This document shows, in pieces, positions 6,211 through 14,244 of a DNA stretch of 15,491 nucleotides. Position 1 is the first letter of the stretch. Every line of letters starts with the position of its first letter. The notes below the pieces were generated by a model that saw only the letters and a program-made list of their open reading frames with translations, did no database searches and was not told the origin of the DNA. The DNA is from Lancefieldella parvula_C (lineage in GTDB: Bacteria; Actinomycetota; Coriobacteriia; Coriobacteriales; Atopobiaceae). The translations under genes and the position numbers were made by a program. Location of the stretch: positions 1-15,491 of the forward strand of contig NZ_JRND01000037.1 of assembly GCF_000758945.1 (NCBI RefSeq). Reading direction: 5' to 3'.

Positions 6211-9200
6211 CTAAACAATCTGTGCGTATCCACTTTGGCCAATAAAATCTTTGAGCTCCGTCAAAAGAACCATGCTGCGTCCATCAATTCTGGTAGGAAT
6301 TTCCATGCGCATAACATCGCCCATGTCTGTTTCTACCCTAATCTCAATACAGTCCATACCGGGATAGCGCGAGAAGATCTGTCCAAGTGTCTCGATAGCC
6401 TGTCTTTGAAGTTGAGAAGCAGGCATATGTATAACGAGTGTCTTTGGTGTGTTGTTAGCACTGTTAAGCTCAATAGGATTAACTTCTTGAGCAATAACCT
6501 GGTCTCCTCTATCAGAGCGCTCAAGCTTTCCAAGAACAGAAATGAAGATGTCGCTCTGGCTCTCACCAGTCTCTGGGTCAACATCTCCAGCAAGAAGTCT
6601 TGCAGCCTTCTTGTAGAGCTTAGGGAACATGACAATAGTGACACTACCCTCCATGTCTTCAAGCGTAACAATTGCCATTGGGTCGCCATTTTTAGTAGTT
6701 CGCTTCATAACATTAGTAACCATGCCCGCAAAGCGAATAGGTTTACCTTCTGGAACTTTAAACTGCTGAGACATAGCACCGTTAGGAAGCTGAACCTCTA
6801 CATTCTCTTCAATTTCTGCAAGGGCATAATCTCTGCTCTTAGCGAGGGCATACTCATATGGACGAAGCGGATGATCAGAGACATAAATACCTAAGACTTC
6901 GTACTCCTTGGTAAGTTTGAATCGCCTATCCCACTCAACGCCATCTGGCTCTGGGACACTATCACTAAAACCGGAACCCTCTACCTCTGCAAACATATCA
7001 AACATAGAGAACTGACCAACGGCCTTATCTTTTTGACGCTTAGTAGCAGCATCGATAATGTTTTGTGGATTGTTCTTATCCACAAAACTCATCATCTGCA
7101 TACGGGTATAGCCTGTTGAGTCAAAAGCTCCTGCCTTGATAAGAGCTTCAACAACGTTGCGTTTTGCCTGGCTTGCATCAACACGATCGACAAAATCGTG
7201 AATGTTGGCAAAAGGACCACCTTTTTGGCGCTCAAGCATAATGGCTTCACCAACACCAGCTCCTACGCCGCGAATTCCCGCAAAGCCAAAACGAATGCCC
7301 TCTTTAGTAGCCGTAAAGTCTTTACCGGACTCGTTAATATCTGGCGGAAGAATCTTGATGCCCTCATGACGGCAAGCGCTTACGTAGTGGACAATCTTAT
7401 CCGTCTTGCCCATGTACGAGGTAAGAACTGCTGCCATAAACTCATGTGGATAATGCGCTTTAATCCATGCGGTCTGCATAACAAGAATTGCATAGCCAGC
7501 AGAGTGAGACTTGTTGAATGCATAAGATGCGAACTCAAGAACATCGTCCCAAATGCTTTCTGCAACCGAACGATCAAATCCATTACGAACTGCGCCGTTT
7601 TTCCAGTGAGCCTCCATGGTCTCATCAGTACCGTCATCCCAGTGCTGGACAACTTCCTGCATGAGTTTGATCTTCTTTTTTGCTACTGCTTTTCTGACCT
7701 TGTCAGACTCGCCTGCGGTAAAACCAGACATCTTCATAGAAATCTGCATAACCTGCTCTTGGTAGACCATGGTTCCGTAGGTTTCTTCCAAGATATCGTG
7801 AAGACGTGGATCGTAATCTTTGACTTCTTCTCTACCGTTCATACGGTTGATATAGCTGGTAACCATACCTGCGTTAAGAGGACCAGGACGATACAAGGCG
7901 ATAAGTGCGACGATGTGCTTATACTCTGTTGGCCTCATGCCCTTAATGGTTGCAGTCATACCTGCAGACTCAACCTGGAAAACACCGGCAGTTCTACCTT
8001 CTCTAAGAAGTCTATAAATTTCTGGATCAGTAAACGGAATGTTATCTACATCGATATCAATACCGTAGTTATCCTTCACGTTTTTAATTGCACGAGAAAT
8101 AACCGTTAGAGTTCTTAGTCCCAAGAAATCCATCTTAAGAAGGCCCATGTCTGCGACAGAGTGGCCCTCGTACTGCGTAATTTCTACGCCGCCCTTGGTA
8201 TCTACCTTGGTGGGAACGTGGTCATTAACAGGCGTAGGAGCAATCAAGACCGCACAAGCATGCACACCCTCACCACGATGCAAGCCCTCAATAGACAGAG
8301 CTGCATCAATGATTCTTCTAGCATCAGGGTCATTCTCGTACGCATCTTCAAAATCAGCAGAATACTGATCAGCGCCTTTTTGACCTTCTTGAGCCTTATG
8401 AAGAACAAACTTAAGGTGAGCGTTAGGATCTCCTGGAATCATCTTAGAGAGGCGCTGACCCATATAAACGGGGTAACCCAGAACGCGGCACGCGTCATTT
8501 ATTGCCTGTTTTGCCTTGATGGTTGAGTACGTAATAACGTGAGAAACACGCTCAGATCCATAAATCTGACGGACATGCTCAACAACCTCAAGACGACGCT
8601 CATCGTCGAAGTCCATATCAATATCTGGCATCTCTGAACGCTGTGGAGACAAGAACCTCTCAAACATGAGGCCATTCTCAAGAGGGTCAAACGAGGTAAT
8701 ATCCATGGCGTATGCAACAATAGCGCCTGCTGCAGAACCACGACCGGGACCTACGCCAATACCATTCTCTTTTGCCCAGCGAACATACTCCTGAACAATC
8801 AGGAAGTAATCTGCAAAGCCCTTTTTGCAGATGATGTCATATTCATACTCAAAACGGTCTTTAACGTTAATCTCGTTGATGACAACGTTTTGCCAGTCAT
8901 CACCGTACCGCCTAGCAAGACCAAGCTCACACTCTTTTCTAAAGCGCTCCTCTGAGGTCTCCCCCTCTGCCAAGTCTGGGAACTTTGGCAGGTACATATG
9001 GGTCCAATCCAGCTCATAGTTGCACTTATTTGCAACCTCAATGGTGTTCTCGATAGCTTCTGGACACCACGAGAAGATCTGGCGCATTTCTTGCTCATTC
9101 TTAAGGTAGAACTCGCTGCCTGTCATGCGCTTGCGGTTCTCATCATCAACACGAGCGCCCGAGCCAATGCAGGAAGCAATATCTTGAACGCTTGCATCCT

Positions 9201-10047
9201 CTTTAGTGAGATAGTGGTTATCGTTGGTAGCAACTACCTTAATACCAAGGTCATGACCCATCTTTACAATGCGCTCAGCAAGGGTTCTATCGGTATAGCC
9301 GCCCCAACTTGGATCAGACAAACCGTGGTCTTGAATCTCTAGGTAGAAATCATCCCCAAAGATATCTTGATAGATTTTTGCCCAACGCTCTGCTTCTTCT
9401 GGACGACCTTCAAACAACATACGAGGAATGATGCCAGAAACACAAGCTGAAGTGCAGATAATTCCCTCGTGATAACGCTTGAGCATCTCAAGCGTAGTGC
9501 GTGGCTTGTAATAGAACATATCTTTTGAGCCCGCCTCTGACATCATCTTCATCAGATTGACATAGCCGGTCTCATTTTTAGCAAGCAGGATAAGGTGATA
9601 ACGTACCTGCTTAGTGCCCTTCTCAATGCAATCATCAAGAATGAAATAAGCTTCACAGCCAAAAATTGGCTTAATAAGTGGAGAAGGTTTATTGGCCTTT
9701 ACGGCCTCAATATCATGTGTTTGATTCCAAATTTGGACGTCAGAAGCCCACTGAGCATGAACCTTATCATGCTCACCAGCATTGGGATCATCTGCAGGAG
9801 GCTCTTCTAGATCCCAACCCTTTTCGAAACATTCCACATCATGACACCACTGTCCAAAATCTTTAAGCGCCTCATTGTACTTACGGCATGCAAGGTCAAA
9901 ATCTGGAATTCCAAAGAGATACCCATGATCAGTAAGAGCAAGTGCTGGCATACCAAACTCTACAGCTTTACTAACCATGTCTGGGACACGACTAGCTCCA
10001 TCAAGAATGGAAAAATCTGAGTGGTTGTGGAGGTGAACAAATGCCAT
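6211..10047 (-). CDS. dnaE: DNA polymerase III subunit alpha (DnaE)
   Basis: The 1278-residue product is the replicative polymerase of the chromosome. Order of parts: PHP domain (HLHNHSDFSILDGA, LTDHGYLFG, FGCEAYF, ATNDNHYL); palm with GVGPGRGSAAGAIVAYA and the catalytic aspartates D477 and D479 in PDIDMDFDD plus D640 in KMDFLGLRTL; fingers (PGPLNAGMV...YQEQVMQI, SYAFNKSHSAGYA); helix-hairpin-helix GIRGVGAGVGEAI; a clamp-binding peptide QFSMFDMF (1012-1019) like E. coli QADMFGVL; and an OB domain (IRFAGMVTNVMKRTTKNGDPMAIVTLEDMEG). Residues ~61-122 are an acidic, Trp-rich insertion in the PHP domain. I chose ATG at 10047; the in-frame TTG nine bases upstream would put an SD-like AGAAG too close, and DnaE proteins normally begin M-x-F-V-H-L-H. 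It is of DnaE1 type, as in Actinobacteria without PolC. Confidence 0.98.
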   Translation of the reverse strand: MAFVHLHNHSDFSILDGASRVPDMVSKAVEFGMPALALTDHGYLFGIPDFDLACRKYNEALKDFGQWCHDVECFEKGWDLEEPPADDPNAGEHDKVHAQWASDVQIWNQTHDIEAVKANKPSPLIKPIFGCEAYFILDDCIEKGTKQVRYHLILLAKNETGYVNLMKMMSEAGSKDMFYYKPRTTLEMLKRYHEGIICTSACVSGIIPRMLFEGRPEEAERWAKIYQDIFGDDFYLEIQDHGLSDPSWGGYTDRTLAERIVKMGHDLGIKVVATNDNHYLTKEDASVQDIASCIGSGARVDDENRKRMTGSEFYLKNEQEMRQIFSWCPEAIENTIEVANKCNYELDWTHMYLPKFPDLAEGETSEERFRKECELGLARRYGDDWQNVVINEINVKDRFEYEYDIICKKGFADYFLIVQEYVRWAKENGIGVGPGRGSAAGAIVAYAMDITSFDPLENGLMFERFLSPQRSEMPDIDMDFDDERRLEVVEHVRQIYGSERVSHVITYSTIKAKQAINDACRVLGYPVYMGQRLSKMIPGDPNAHLKFVLHKAQEGQKGADQYSADFEDAYENDPDARRIIDAALSIEGLHRGEGVHACAVLIAPTPVNDHVPTKVDTKGGVEITQYEGHSVADMGLLKMDFLGLRTLTVISRAIKNVKDNYGIDIDVDNIPFTDPEIYRLLREGRTAGVFQVESAGMTATIKGMRPTEYKHIVALIALYRPGPLNAGMVTSYINRMNGREEVKDYDPRLHDILEETYGTMVYQEQVMQISMKMSGFTAGESDKVRKAVAKKKIKLMQEVVQHWDDGTDETMEAHWKNGAVRNGFDRSVAESIWDDVLEFASYAFNKSHSAGYAILVMQTAWIKAHYPHEFMAAVLTSYMGKTDKIVHYVSACRHEGIKILPPDINESGKDFTATKEGIRFGFAGIRGVGAGVGEAIMLERQKGGPFANIHDFVDRVDASQAKRNVVEALIKAGAFDSTGYTRMQMMSFVDKNNPQNIIDAATKRQKDKAVGQFSMFDMFAEVEGSGFSDSVPEPDGVEWDRRFKLTKEYEVLGIYVSDHPLRPYEYALAKSRDYALAEIEENVEVQLPNGAMSQQFKVPEGKPIRFAGMVTNVMKRTTKNGDPMAIVTLEDMEGSVTIVMFPKLYKKAARLLAGDVDPETGESQSDIFISVLGKLERSDRGDQVIAQEVNPIELNSANNTPKTLVIHMPASQLQRQAIETLGQIFSRYPGMDCIEIRVETDMGDVMRMEIPTRIDGRSMVLLTELKDFIGQSGYAQIV

Positions 10048-10112
10048 CTTTTTCAACGCTCTTCTCTTTGTGCTTCAAAATTTGTTCTTTTACCAAGGGC
10101 TCTTAATTTCTT

Positions 10113-10140
10113 TGTATAGTGTAGCCGATTCGCCGGACAA
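10113..10140 (-). promoter_or_regulatory. Candidate dnaE promoter
   Basis: Read on the minus strand: -35 TTGTCC (10135-10140), a 16-bp spacer and -10 TATACA (10113-10118), each matching 4 of 6 consensus positions. It would give a leader of about 60 nt before the chosen dnaE ATG. It is one of several AT-rich possibilities. Confidence 0.4.
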
Positions 10141-10323
10141 TAACTACTAATACAAACATATGTTCTATGTGCTAATACTTCTATTGCCGCTGGTAAATTG
10201 GATGAAAATATTTTCTCGCCAATTTCATAACGTCACAAAATCTCTCTTAATTGGCGTGGACCACCTGCTCAAAAAATTTCTAAAAATAAAAGTTTCAAAC
10301 TGGTAACTCTTAGACTAGGGACA

Positions 10324-10368
10324 CCTTAATTGGGAATATAGTTTTTGTATTACCTATTCCAGTTAAGG
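10324..10368 (+). promoter_or_regulatory. Inverted repeat around the peptidase -10 and ribosome binding site
   Basis: CCTTAATTGG (10324-10333) pairs with CCAGTTAAGG (10359-10368) through 10 bp with one T-G pair, and AATA/TATT extends the dyad inward. The right arm runs into the AAGGAG ribosome binding site (10366-10371). A -10-like TATAGT (10337-10342) lies inside. If transcription starts upstream, the stem would sequester the SD; if TATAGT is the -10, the dyad is a DNA operator. Both readings are inference. Confidence 0.5.
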
Positions 10369-10375
10369 AGATCAC

Positions 10376-11734
10376 ATGGATCAGATGAAAAGCATTTCCT
10401 TTGACGACATTACAGCGGCTCAGAAGAACTTTGAGTCCGACCGTGCTCACACAGTAGCTAAGAATGCTGCTACCAGCGCTGGTGTTAGAAAAGCAGCTCG
10501 TGTGCCAGAGGGCGTTGCCCTCAATCCTCTTACTTTTGATGTTGAGGTAAAGCAGGGTGACCGCACTAACCAGAAGCGCTCTGGTCGTTGCTGGATGTTT
10601 GCATCGCTCAATACGTTTAGATACCGCATCATCAAGAAATACAACCTCTCCACTTTTGAGCTTTCCCAGGCATACCCACTGTTCTGGGACAAGATGGAGA
10701 AGTCCAACTGGTTCCTTGAGAACATTCTGGATACCCTTGATGAGCCTCTGAATGGTCGTCTTGTATCCTTCCTGCTTACCGACCCAATTGGTGATGGTGG
10801 CCAGTGGGACATGTTCAAGAGCCTTGTTAAGAAGTACGGCGTCGTGCCAAAGAGCGCTATGCCAGAGACTGCTAACTCCTGCAACACCCACGAGATGGAC
10901 GCGTATCTCACACGTTATCTTCGTAGTGCTGCAAAGCGTCTTCGTGAGACCGCAACAGCTGGTGAATCCCTTGAGTCTCTGCGCGAGATGAAGAAAGAGA
11001 TGATGGAGGACGTCTATACCCTGCTGGTAACTTGCCTGGGTCAGCCTCCTGTATCTTTTGAGGCACGCCTGCGCGATAAGGACGATAACCTCGTTCTTTC
11101 TGGCACTTTTACTCCTCAGGAGTTCTTCGCTGAGACTGTTGACATGAATCTTGATGATTACATCTCAATCATCTCTGCGCCAACCGCAGATAAGCCTTTC
11201 AACCACACCTACACCGTTTCCCGCTTGGGCAACGTTGTTGAGGGTGGCGGCGTTCGTTACCTCAACCTTGAGATTCCTGAGCTTAAGCGCCTTGCTGTGG
11301 CTCAGCTTAAGGACAACCTGCCCGTCTGGTTTGGTTGCGACGTTGCTCAGTCCTACCTTCGCGAAGAGGGCATCATGGACACCCGCGCACTTGACGTTGA
11401 CGGCCTCTTTGGCTTCCCTGTTGAGGGCGCACTTGACCGTGCAGAACGCCTTGACTACGGCGAGTCTCTGATGACTCACGCAATGGTTCTTGAGGGTGTT
11501 AACTTTGACGCAGAGGGCAACACTACTCTTTGGAAGGTTGAGAACAGCTGGGGTAAAGACCACGGTCGCGATGGCTTTGATACCATCTCTGACCCTTGGT
11601 TTGACGAGTACGTCTACCAGATTGTTGTTGACAAGAAGTACCTCACTCCTGAGCAGCTCAAGACCTTTGAGACCGAGGAAGCAACCGTCCTCGAGCCATG
11701 GGACCCAATGGGCTCTCTTGCAACGCTTCGCTAA
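10376..11734 (+). CDS. pepC: Aminopeptidase C, bleomycin hydrolase family (first paralog)
   Basis: This 452-residue cytoplasmic cysteine peptidase (C1B family) has its complete papain-type active site: Q66 and C72 in TNQKRSGRCWMFA, H368 in LMTHAMVLEG and N390 in KVENSWGKD. Other family blocks are FELSQAYPLFWDKMEKSN, IGDGGQWDMF and YGVVPKSAMPET. No signal peptide is seen. Family members form hexameric barrels with inward-facing active sites, trimming peptides from the N-terminus. The C-terminus, PWDPMGSLATLR, retains the WDPMG-x-L-A arm that fills the active site in bleomycin hydrolases but runs three residues past the usual end. The ATG at 10376 has AAGGAG 5 nt upstream. It is followed by a strong palindromic terminator and a second paralog. 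Peptide nutrition is the likely role. Confidence 0.95.
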   Translation: MDQMKSISFDDITAAQKNFESDRAHTVAKNAATSAGVRKAARVPEGVALNPLTFDVEVKQGDRTNQKRSGRCWMFASLNTFRYRIIKKYNLSTFELSQAYPLFWDKMEKSNWFLENILDTLDEPLNGRLVSFLLTDPIGDGGQWDMFKSLVKKYGVVPKSAMPETANSCNTHEMDAYLTRYLRSAAKRLRETATAGESLESLREMKKEMMEDVYTLLVTCLGQPPVSFEARLRDKDDNLVLSGTFTPQEFFAETVDMNLDDYISIISAPTADKPFNHTYTVSRLGNVVEGGGVRYLNLEIPELKRLAVAQLKDNLPVWFGCDVAQSYLREEGIMDTRALDVDGLFGFPVEGALDRAERLDYGESLMTHAMVLEGVNFDAEGNTTLWKVENSWGKDHGRDGFDTISDPWFDEYVYQIVVDKKYLTPEQLKTFETEEATVLEPWDPMGSLATLR

Positions 11735-11746
11735 GGTACAAACCAT

Positions 11747-11780
11747 CTGGCGAGAAGATCGATCTTCTCGCCAGGTTTTT
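11747..11780 (+). terminator. Palindromic intrinsic terminator between the two pepC paralogs
   Basis: A perfect 14-bp + 14-bp palindrome (11747-11760 / 11761-11774) is followed by GTTTTTT. Each arm contains one copy of the TTCTCGCCA/TGGCGAGAA 9-mer, separated by GATCGATC, so in RNA the middle GATC bases would form the loop. Only about 30 nt separate it from the next gene's ribosome binding site, with no clear promoter in between, so the second paralog relies on readthrough or on a promoter inside the first gene. Confidence 0.9.
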
Positions 11781-11809
11781 TCTAAACGCTACAAACAAAA
11801 GGAGCCTCA

Positions 11810-13279
11810 ATGGCTGATCAGACCGTAAATCCACAGTGGGCAAACGAGGAAACCGCTGCATTTAGTGCAGACCGTGCTAACCGCGTTGCTCGCAACTCCG
11901 TAACCTCTATGGGCGTTTCCGCAGCTGCTCGCGATATCACCACCATGCGTACCTACGCTGATACCTACGGTGTTGCTGTTGCAAAGACGGGCGACGTCAC
12001 CAACCAGCGTCAGAGCGGTCGCTGCTGGATGTTCTCTTCTTTCAACGTACTTCGCCAGGAGGCAATCAAGAAACTTGACGTTGATACCTTTGAGTTCAGC
12101 CAGGCATACGGCATGTTCTACGACAAGCTTGAGAAGGCAAACTCTGCACTTGAGTACATCATTCAGACCGCTGACCAGCCAACCGATTCTCGTGTTGTCA
12201 ACACGCTTCTGACCGAGGGTATTGGCGATGGCGGCTACTACTCATTTGCTATGAGCTTGGTTGAGAAGTATGGCCTGGTTCCTAAGGATGCCATGCCAGA
12301 GACTGCTTGCTCCAAGAACTCTACACAGATGGATGAGCGCATTGACCGTCTGTTCAGAAAGAGTGCTGGCGAGCTTCGCACAGCATACGCAGCTGGCAAG
12401 TCTCTGGACGAGCTTCGTGCGCTTAAGCAGGAGCAGCTCAAGGGCTTCCACCAGATTCTTTCCGTCTGCCTTGGCGAGCCACCTCTGACTTTTGACTTTG
12501 AGTGCAAGGTTGGCAAAAACGCACAGGTAGATAAGGCAAAGCTCTCCCCTGTTGAGCCAAGTAAGGCTTCTGACAACAAGGACAAGAAGGACGGCGAGAA
12601 AGACGAGGAGGGCACCCAGATTCTTCGCGACTTTGGCATTACTCCTCTTGAGTTTGCTGAGCTCTATTGTGGCGTTGATCCTCGTGGCTATGTCCAGCTC
12701 ATTTCTGTTCCAAGCAAGAAGTACCCTTACGGCAAGGTGTATCACCCAACCTTCATCGATACCGTTTTGGGCGGCATTAAGACTCGCTTCTTAAACGTTG
12801 AGCCAGAGGTTCTTGAGGCAGCTACCATTGCTTCTTTGAAGGACGGCAACCCTGTCTGCATGGCCTGCGACGTTATGCAGGAGTTCCCTCGCCACAATGA
12901 GGACTTCAACTACGTTCTCTCAACCGACACCATGGATTACAACGGCCTCTTTGGCGTTGATTTTGACATGGATCGTGCCTCAATGATTGAGAACTATGAG
13001 ACTTCCCTTACCCACGCAATGACCTTCCAGGGCGTTGAGCTTGATAAGGACGGCAAGGCTAAGCAGTGGCGCATTGAGAACAGCTGGGGTAAGGACTCCG
13101 GTAAGGACGGCTACCTCATCATGAGCGCAGACTGGTTCCGCCTCTACGGCGGCGAGGCTGATGTTCGTCGTCAGTACGTTCCAGAGGACCTGCTCAAGGT
13201 TTGGGACGAGGGCGAAGATGTCCAGATTGATTTCTGGGAGAACCTTGGTTACTCCCTTGGTGGCCGTAATCGCAAGTAA
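11810..13279 (+). CDS. pepC: Aminopeptidase C, bleomycin hydrolase family (second paralog)
   Basis: This 489-residue C1B cysteine peptidase is homologous over its length to the preceding gene, with all catalytic residues kept: Q66 and C72 in TNQRQSGRCWMFS, H402 in LTHAMTFQG and N424 in RIENSWGKD. It differs in two places. A Lys/Asp/Glu-rich low-complexity insertion (about 235-270, with SDNKDKKDGEKDEEG) interrupts the region before the FGITPLEF segment. The C-terminus ends ENLGYSLGGRNRK and not WDPMGALA, so the arm that normally blocks the active-site cleft and confers aminopeptidase specificity has diverged. Start is ATG at 11810 with AAGGAG 5 nt upstream. Codon use resembles the first copy (strongly biased, suggesting high expression). 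It is a probable old tandem duplicate with altered specificity. Confidence 0.95.
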   Translation: MADQTVNPQWANEETAAFSADRANRVARNSVTSMGVSAAARDITTMRTYADTYGVAVAKTGDVTNQRQSGRCWMFSSFNVLRQEAIKKLDVDTFEFSQAYGMFYDKLEKANSALEYIIQTADQPTDSRVVNTLLTEGIGDGGYYSFAMSLVEKYGLVPKDAMPETACSKNSTQMDERIDRLFRKSAGELRTAYAAGKSLDELRALKQEQLKGFHQILSVCLGEPPLTFDFECKVGKNAQVDKAKLSPVEPSKASDNKDKKDGEKDEEGTQILRDFGITPLEFAELYCGVDPRGYVQLISVPSKKYPYGKVYHPTFIDTVLGGIKTRFLNVEPEVLEAATIASLKDGNPVCMACDVMQEFPRHNEDFNYVLSTDTMDYNGLFGVDFDMDRASMIENYETSLTHAMTFQGVELDKDGKAKQWRIENSWGKDSGKDGYLIMSADWFRLYGGEADVRRQYVPEDLLKVWDEGEDVQIDFWENLGYSLGGRNRK

Positions 13280-13323
13280 GGTACGTGCAACCACAGCCTA
13301 CTAAGCACGCACATAAAAGCACC

Positions 13324-13357
13324 TATGGCCGGTACAGAATTTTCTGTGCCGGCCATA
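13324..13357 (+). terminator. Strong hairpin after the second pepC paralog
   Basis: A stem of about 14 bp, TATGGCCGGTACAG pairing with CTGTGCCGGCCATA (one T-G pair), has a short A/T loop. No U-tract follows on the plus strand, so it is an atypical terminator or an mRNA 3'-end stabiliser. It lies 44 nt past the stop codon. Confidence 0.6.
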
Positions 13358-13409
13358 CTGGTCTATACTGATAAAAAGAGAAGTTCAAGCTTACTTTCTG
13401 GAGGCTCTC

Positions 13410-13622
13410 ATGAGAGCAATTTCAAAAGAGCGCGTCATTTTACGAGCTGTAATCTTAGTGCTCTTTTTATTAATTTGGTATTGCGATTCCAGAGGTATAC
13501 TGCCAGAAAATGGTCGCGTTATCCTTACCATTCTCTTATTTGGTATTTTTTGGTTTATCGAAGCTAGATTTATTAAACCAACTAAAACAGATCAAAACGC
13601 GCCACGGAGACCTCGGCTGTAA
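13410..13622 (+). CDS. Small membrane protein with two predicted helices
   Basis: This 70-residue ORF starts at ATG 13410 with a good ribosome binding site, TGGAGG, 5 nt upstream. It has two hydrophobic stretches (about residues 9-25, VILRAVILVLFLLIWYC, and 37-50, VILTILLFGIFWFI) joined by a short polar loop, and a basic C-terminus (KPTKTDQNAPRRPRL). The charge pattern suggests both ends cytoplasmic. I recognise no family. Its 3' end overlaps the convergent YigZ-family gene by 41 nt. A TATACT -10-like box lies about 35 nt upstream. The hydrophobicity and SD favour a real gene, but there is no homology evidence. Confidence 0.6.
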   Translation: MRAISKERVILRAVILVLFLLIWYCDSRGILPENGRVILTILLFGIFWFIEARFIKPTKTDQNAPRRPRL

Positions 13623-14223
13623 TCTTTCCAGCGCTGAGCTCTGTCAACGCAGCTGTGAACGCCGCTTCTTCTCCACACCTAAAGTCTATGGCGAGAAAAA
13701 CGTCCGCTCCAAACTCTGCTGTTATAACCTTGCCGCCGGTATCTGAGACCAAGCGCTGAATCTGCTCATACAGGTTATACGGGGCCGACAACTCCACCCT
13801 CACAACCTGCAGCATTTCCTGAACAGCAGACGCTTCTTCGGCAGCAGCCAAAGCCTCTTGAGTTGCTGCCGTATACGCACGAACAAGTCCACCAGGTCCC
13901 AAAAGCGTTCCACCAAAATAGCGCGTGACAACGCAGCAGACGTTCTTAAGTCCCGCTCCGCGCAATACCTCCAGCACCGGCATTCCCGCCGTTCTGGAAG
14001 GCTCTCCGTCGTCGGAGGCACGCTCTGTTCCGTCCTCCAAGATCCATGCAGGCACGTTATGGCGGGCGTTGTAGTGCTTTGCTCTTACCGTGGCGAGAAA
14101 CTCTTGCGCTTCTGACTCTGTTTCTACATGACAAAGCTGGGCTATGAAGCGGCTCTTTCTGTCTTCAAAGAGACCTTCCGCAACAAAGCCCAGTTTGATT
14201 GTCTTGTAGGATGTGTCAGACAT
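13582..14223 (-). CDS. yigZ: YigZ/IMPACT (UPF0029) family protein
   Basis: The 213-residue product shows the family signatures in order: DRKSRFIAQL near the N-terminus, RAKHYNARHNVPAW, the SDDGEPSRTAGMPVLEVL block, and VVTRYFGGTLLGPGGLVRAYTAA (the UPF0029 signature), then the C-terminal ferredoxin-like domain (ELSAPYNLYEQIQRLVSDTGGKV). Bacterial YigZ proteins are related to the N-terminus of eukaryotic IMPACT; a translation-related role has been proposed but the function is not settled. It starts 21 nt after crr on the same strand without a recognisable SD; a small stem (14229-14246) overlaps the crr stop, so translation may be coupled. The 3' end overlaps the small membrane protein gene on the opposite strand. 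Confidence 0.93.
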   Translation of the reverse strand: MSDTSYKTIKLGFVAEGLFEDRKSRFIAQLCHVETESEAQEFLATVRAKHYNARHNVPAWILEDGTERASDDGEPSRTAGMPVLEVLRGAGLKNVCCVVTRYFGGTLLGPGGLVRAYTAATQEALAAAEEASAVQEMLQVVRVELSAPYNLYEQIQRLVSDTGGKVITAEFGADVFLAIDFRCGEEAAFTAALTELSAGKITAEVSVARFDLF

Positions 14224-14244
14224 GGAGCAACTGCAGTGCCGCAG

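Larger units (their letters stand above)
10048..10375. other. Divergent intergenic region, dnaE / peptidase
   Basis: These 328 bp contain no convincing ORF or RNA gene. They hold a probable dnaE promoter near 10113-10140 (-), one TTCTCGCCA 9-mer (10213-10221), two direct CTTAATTGG motifs (10246-10254, 10325-10333), an inverted CTTAACTGG copy (10359-10367) and the peptidase ribosome binding site. Base composition is AT-rich. Confidence 0.7.

Noticed and set aside
6194..6215. TTTAGA...TCTAAA dyad overlapping the dnaE stop codon as a terminator
   Set aside because: The stem is short, AT-rich and mismatched, and no T-run follows; too weak to call.
7198..8109. A 303-codon open frame antisense to dnaE
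   Set aside because: It lies wholly inside the certain dnaE gene, has no domain signature, and its residues (many Cys, Ile, Asn, His) are typical of a shadow frame.
10310..10891. A 193-codon minus-strand frame overlapping the first pepC and its promoter
   Set aside because: It is antisense to a gene with a complete active site; no SD or recognisable domain.
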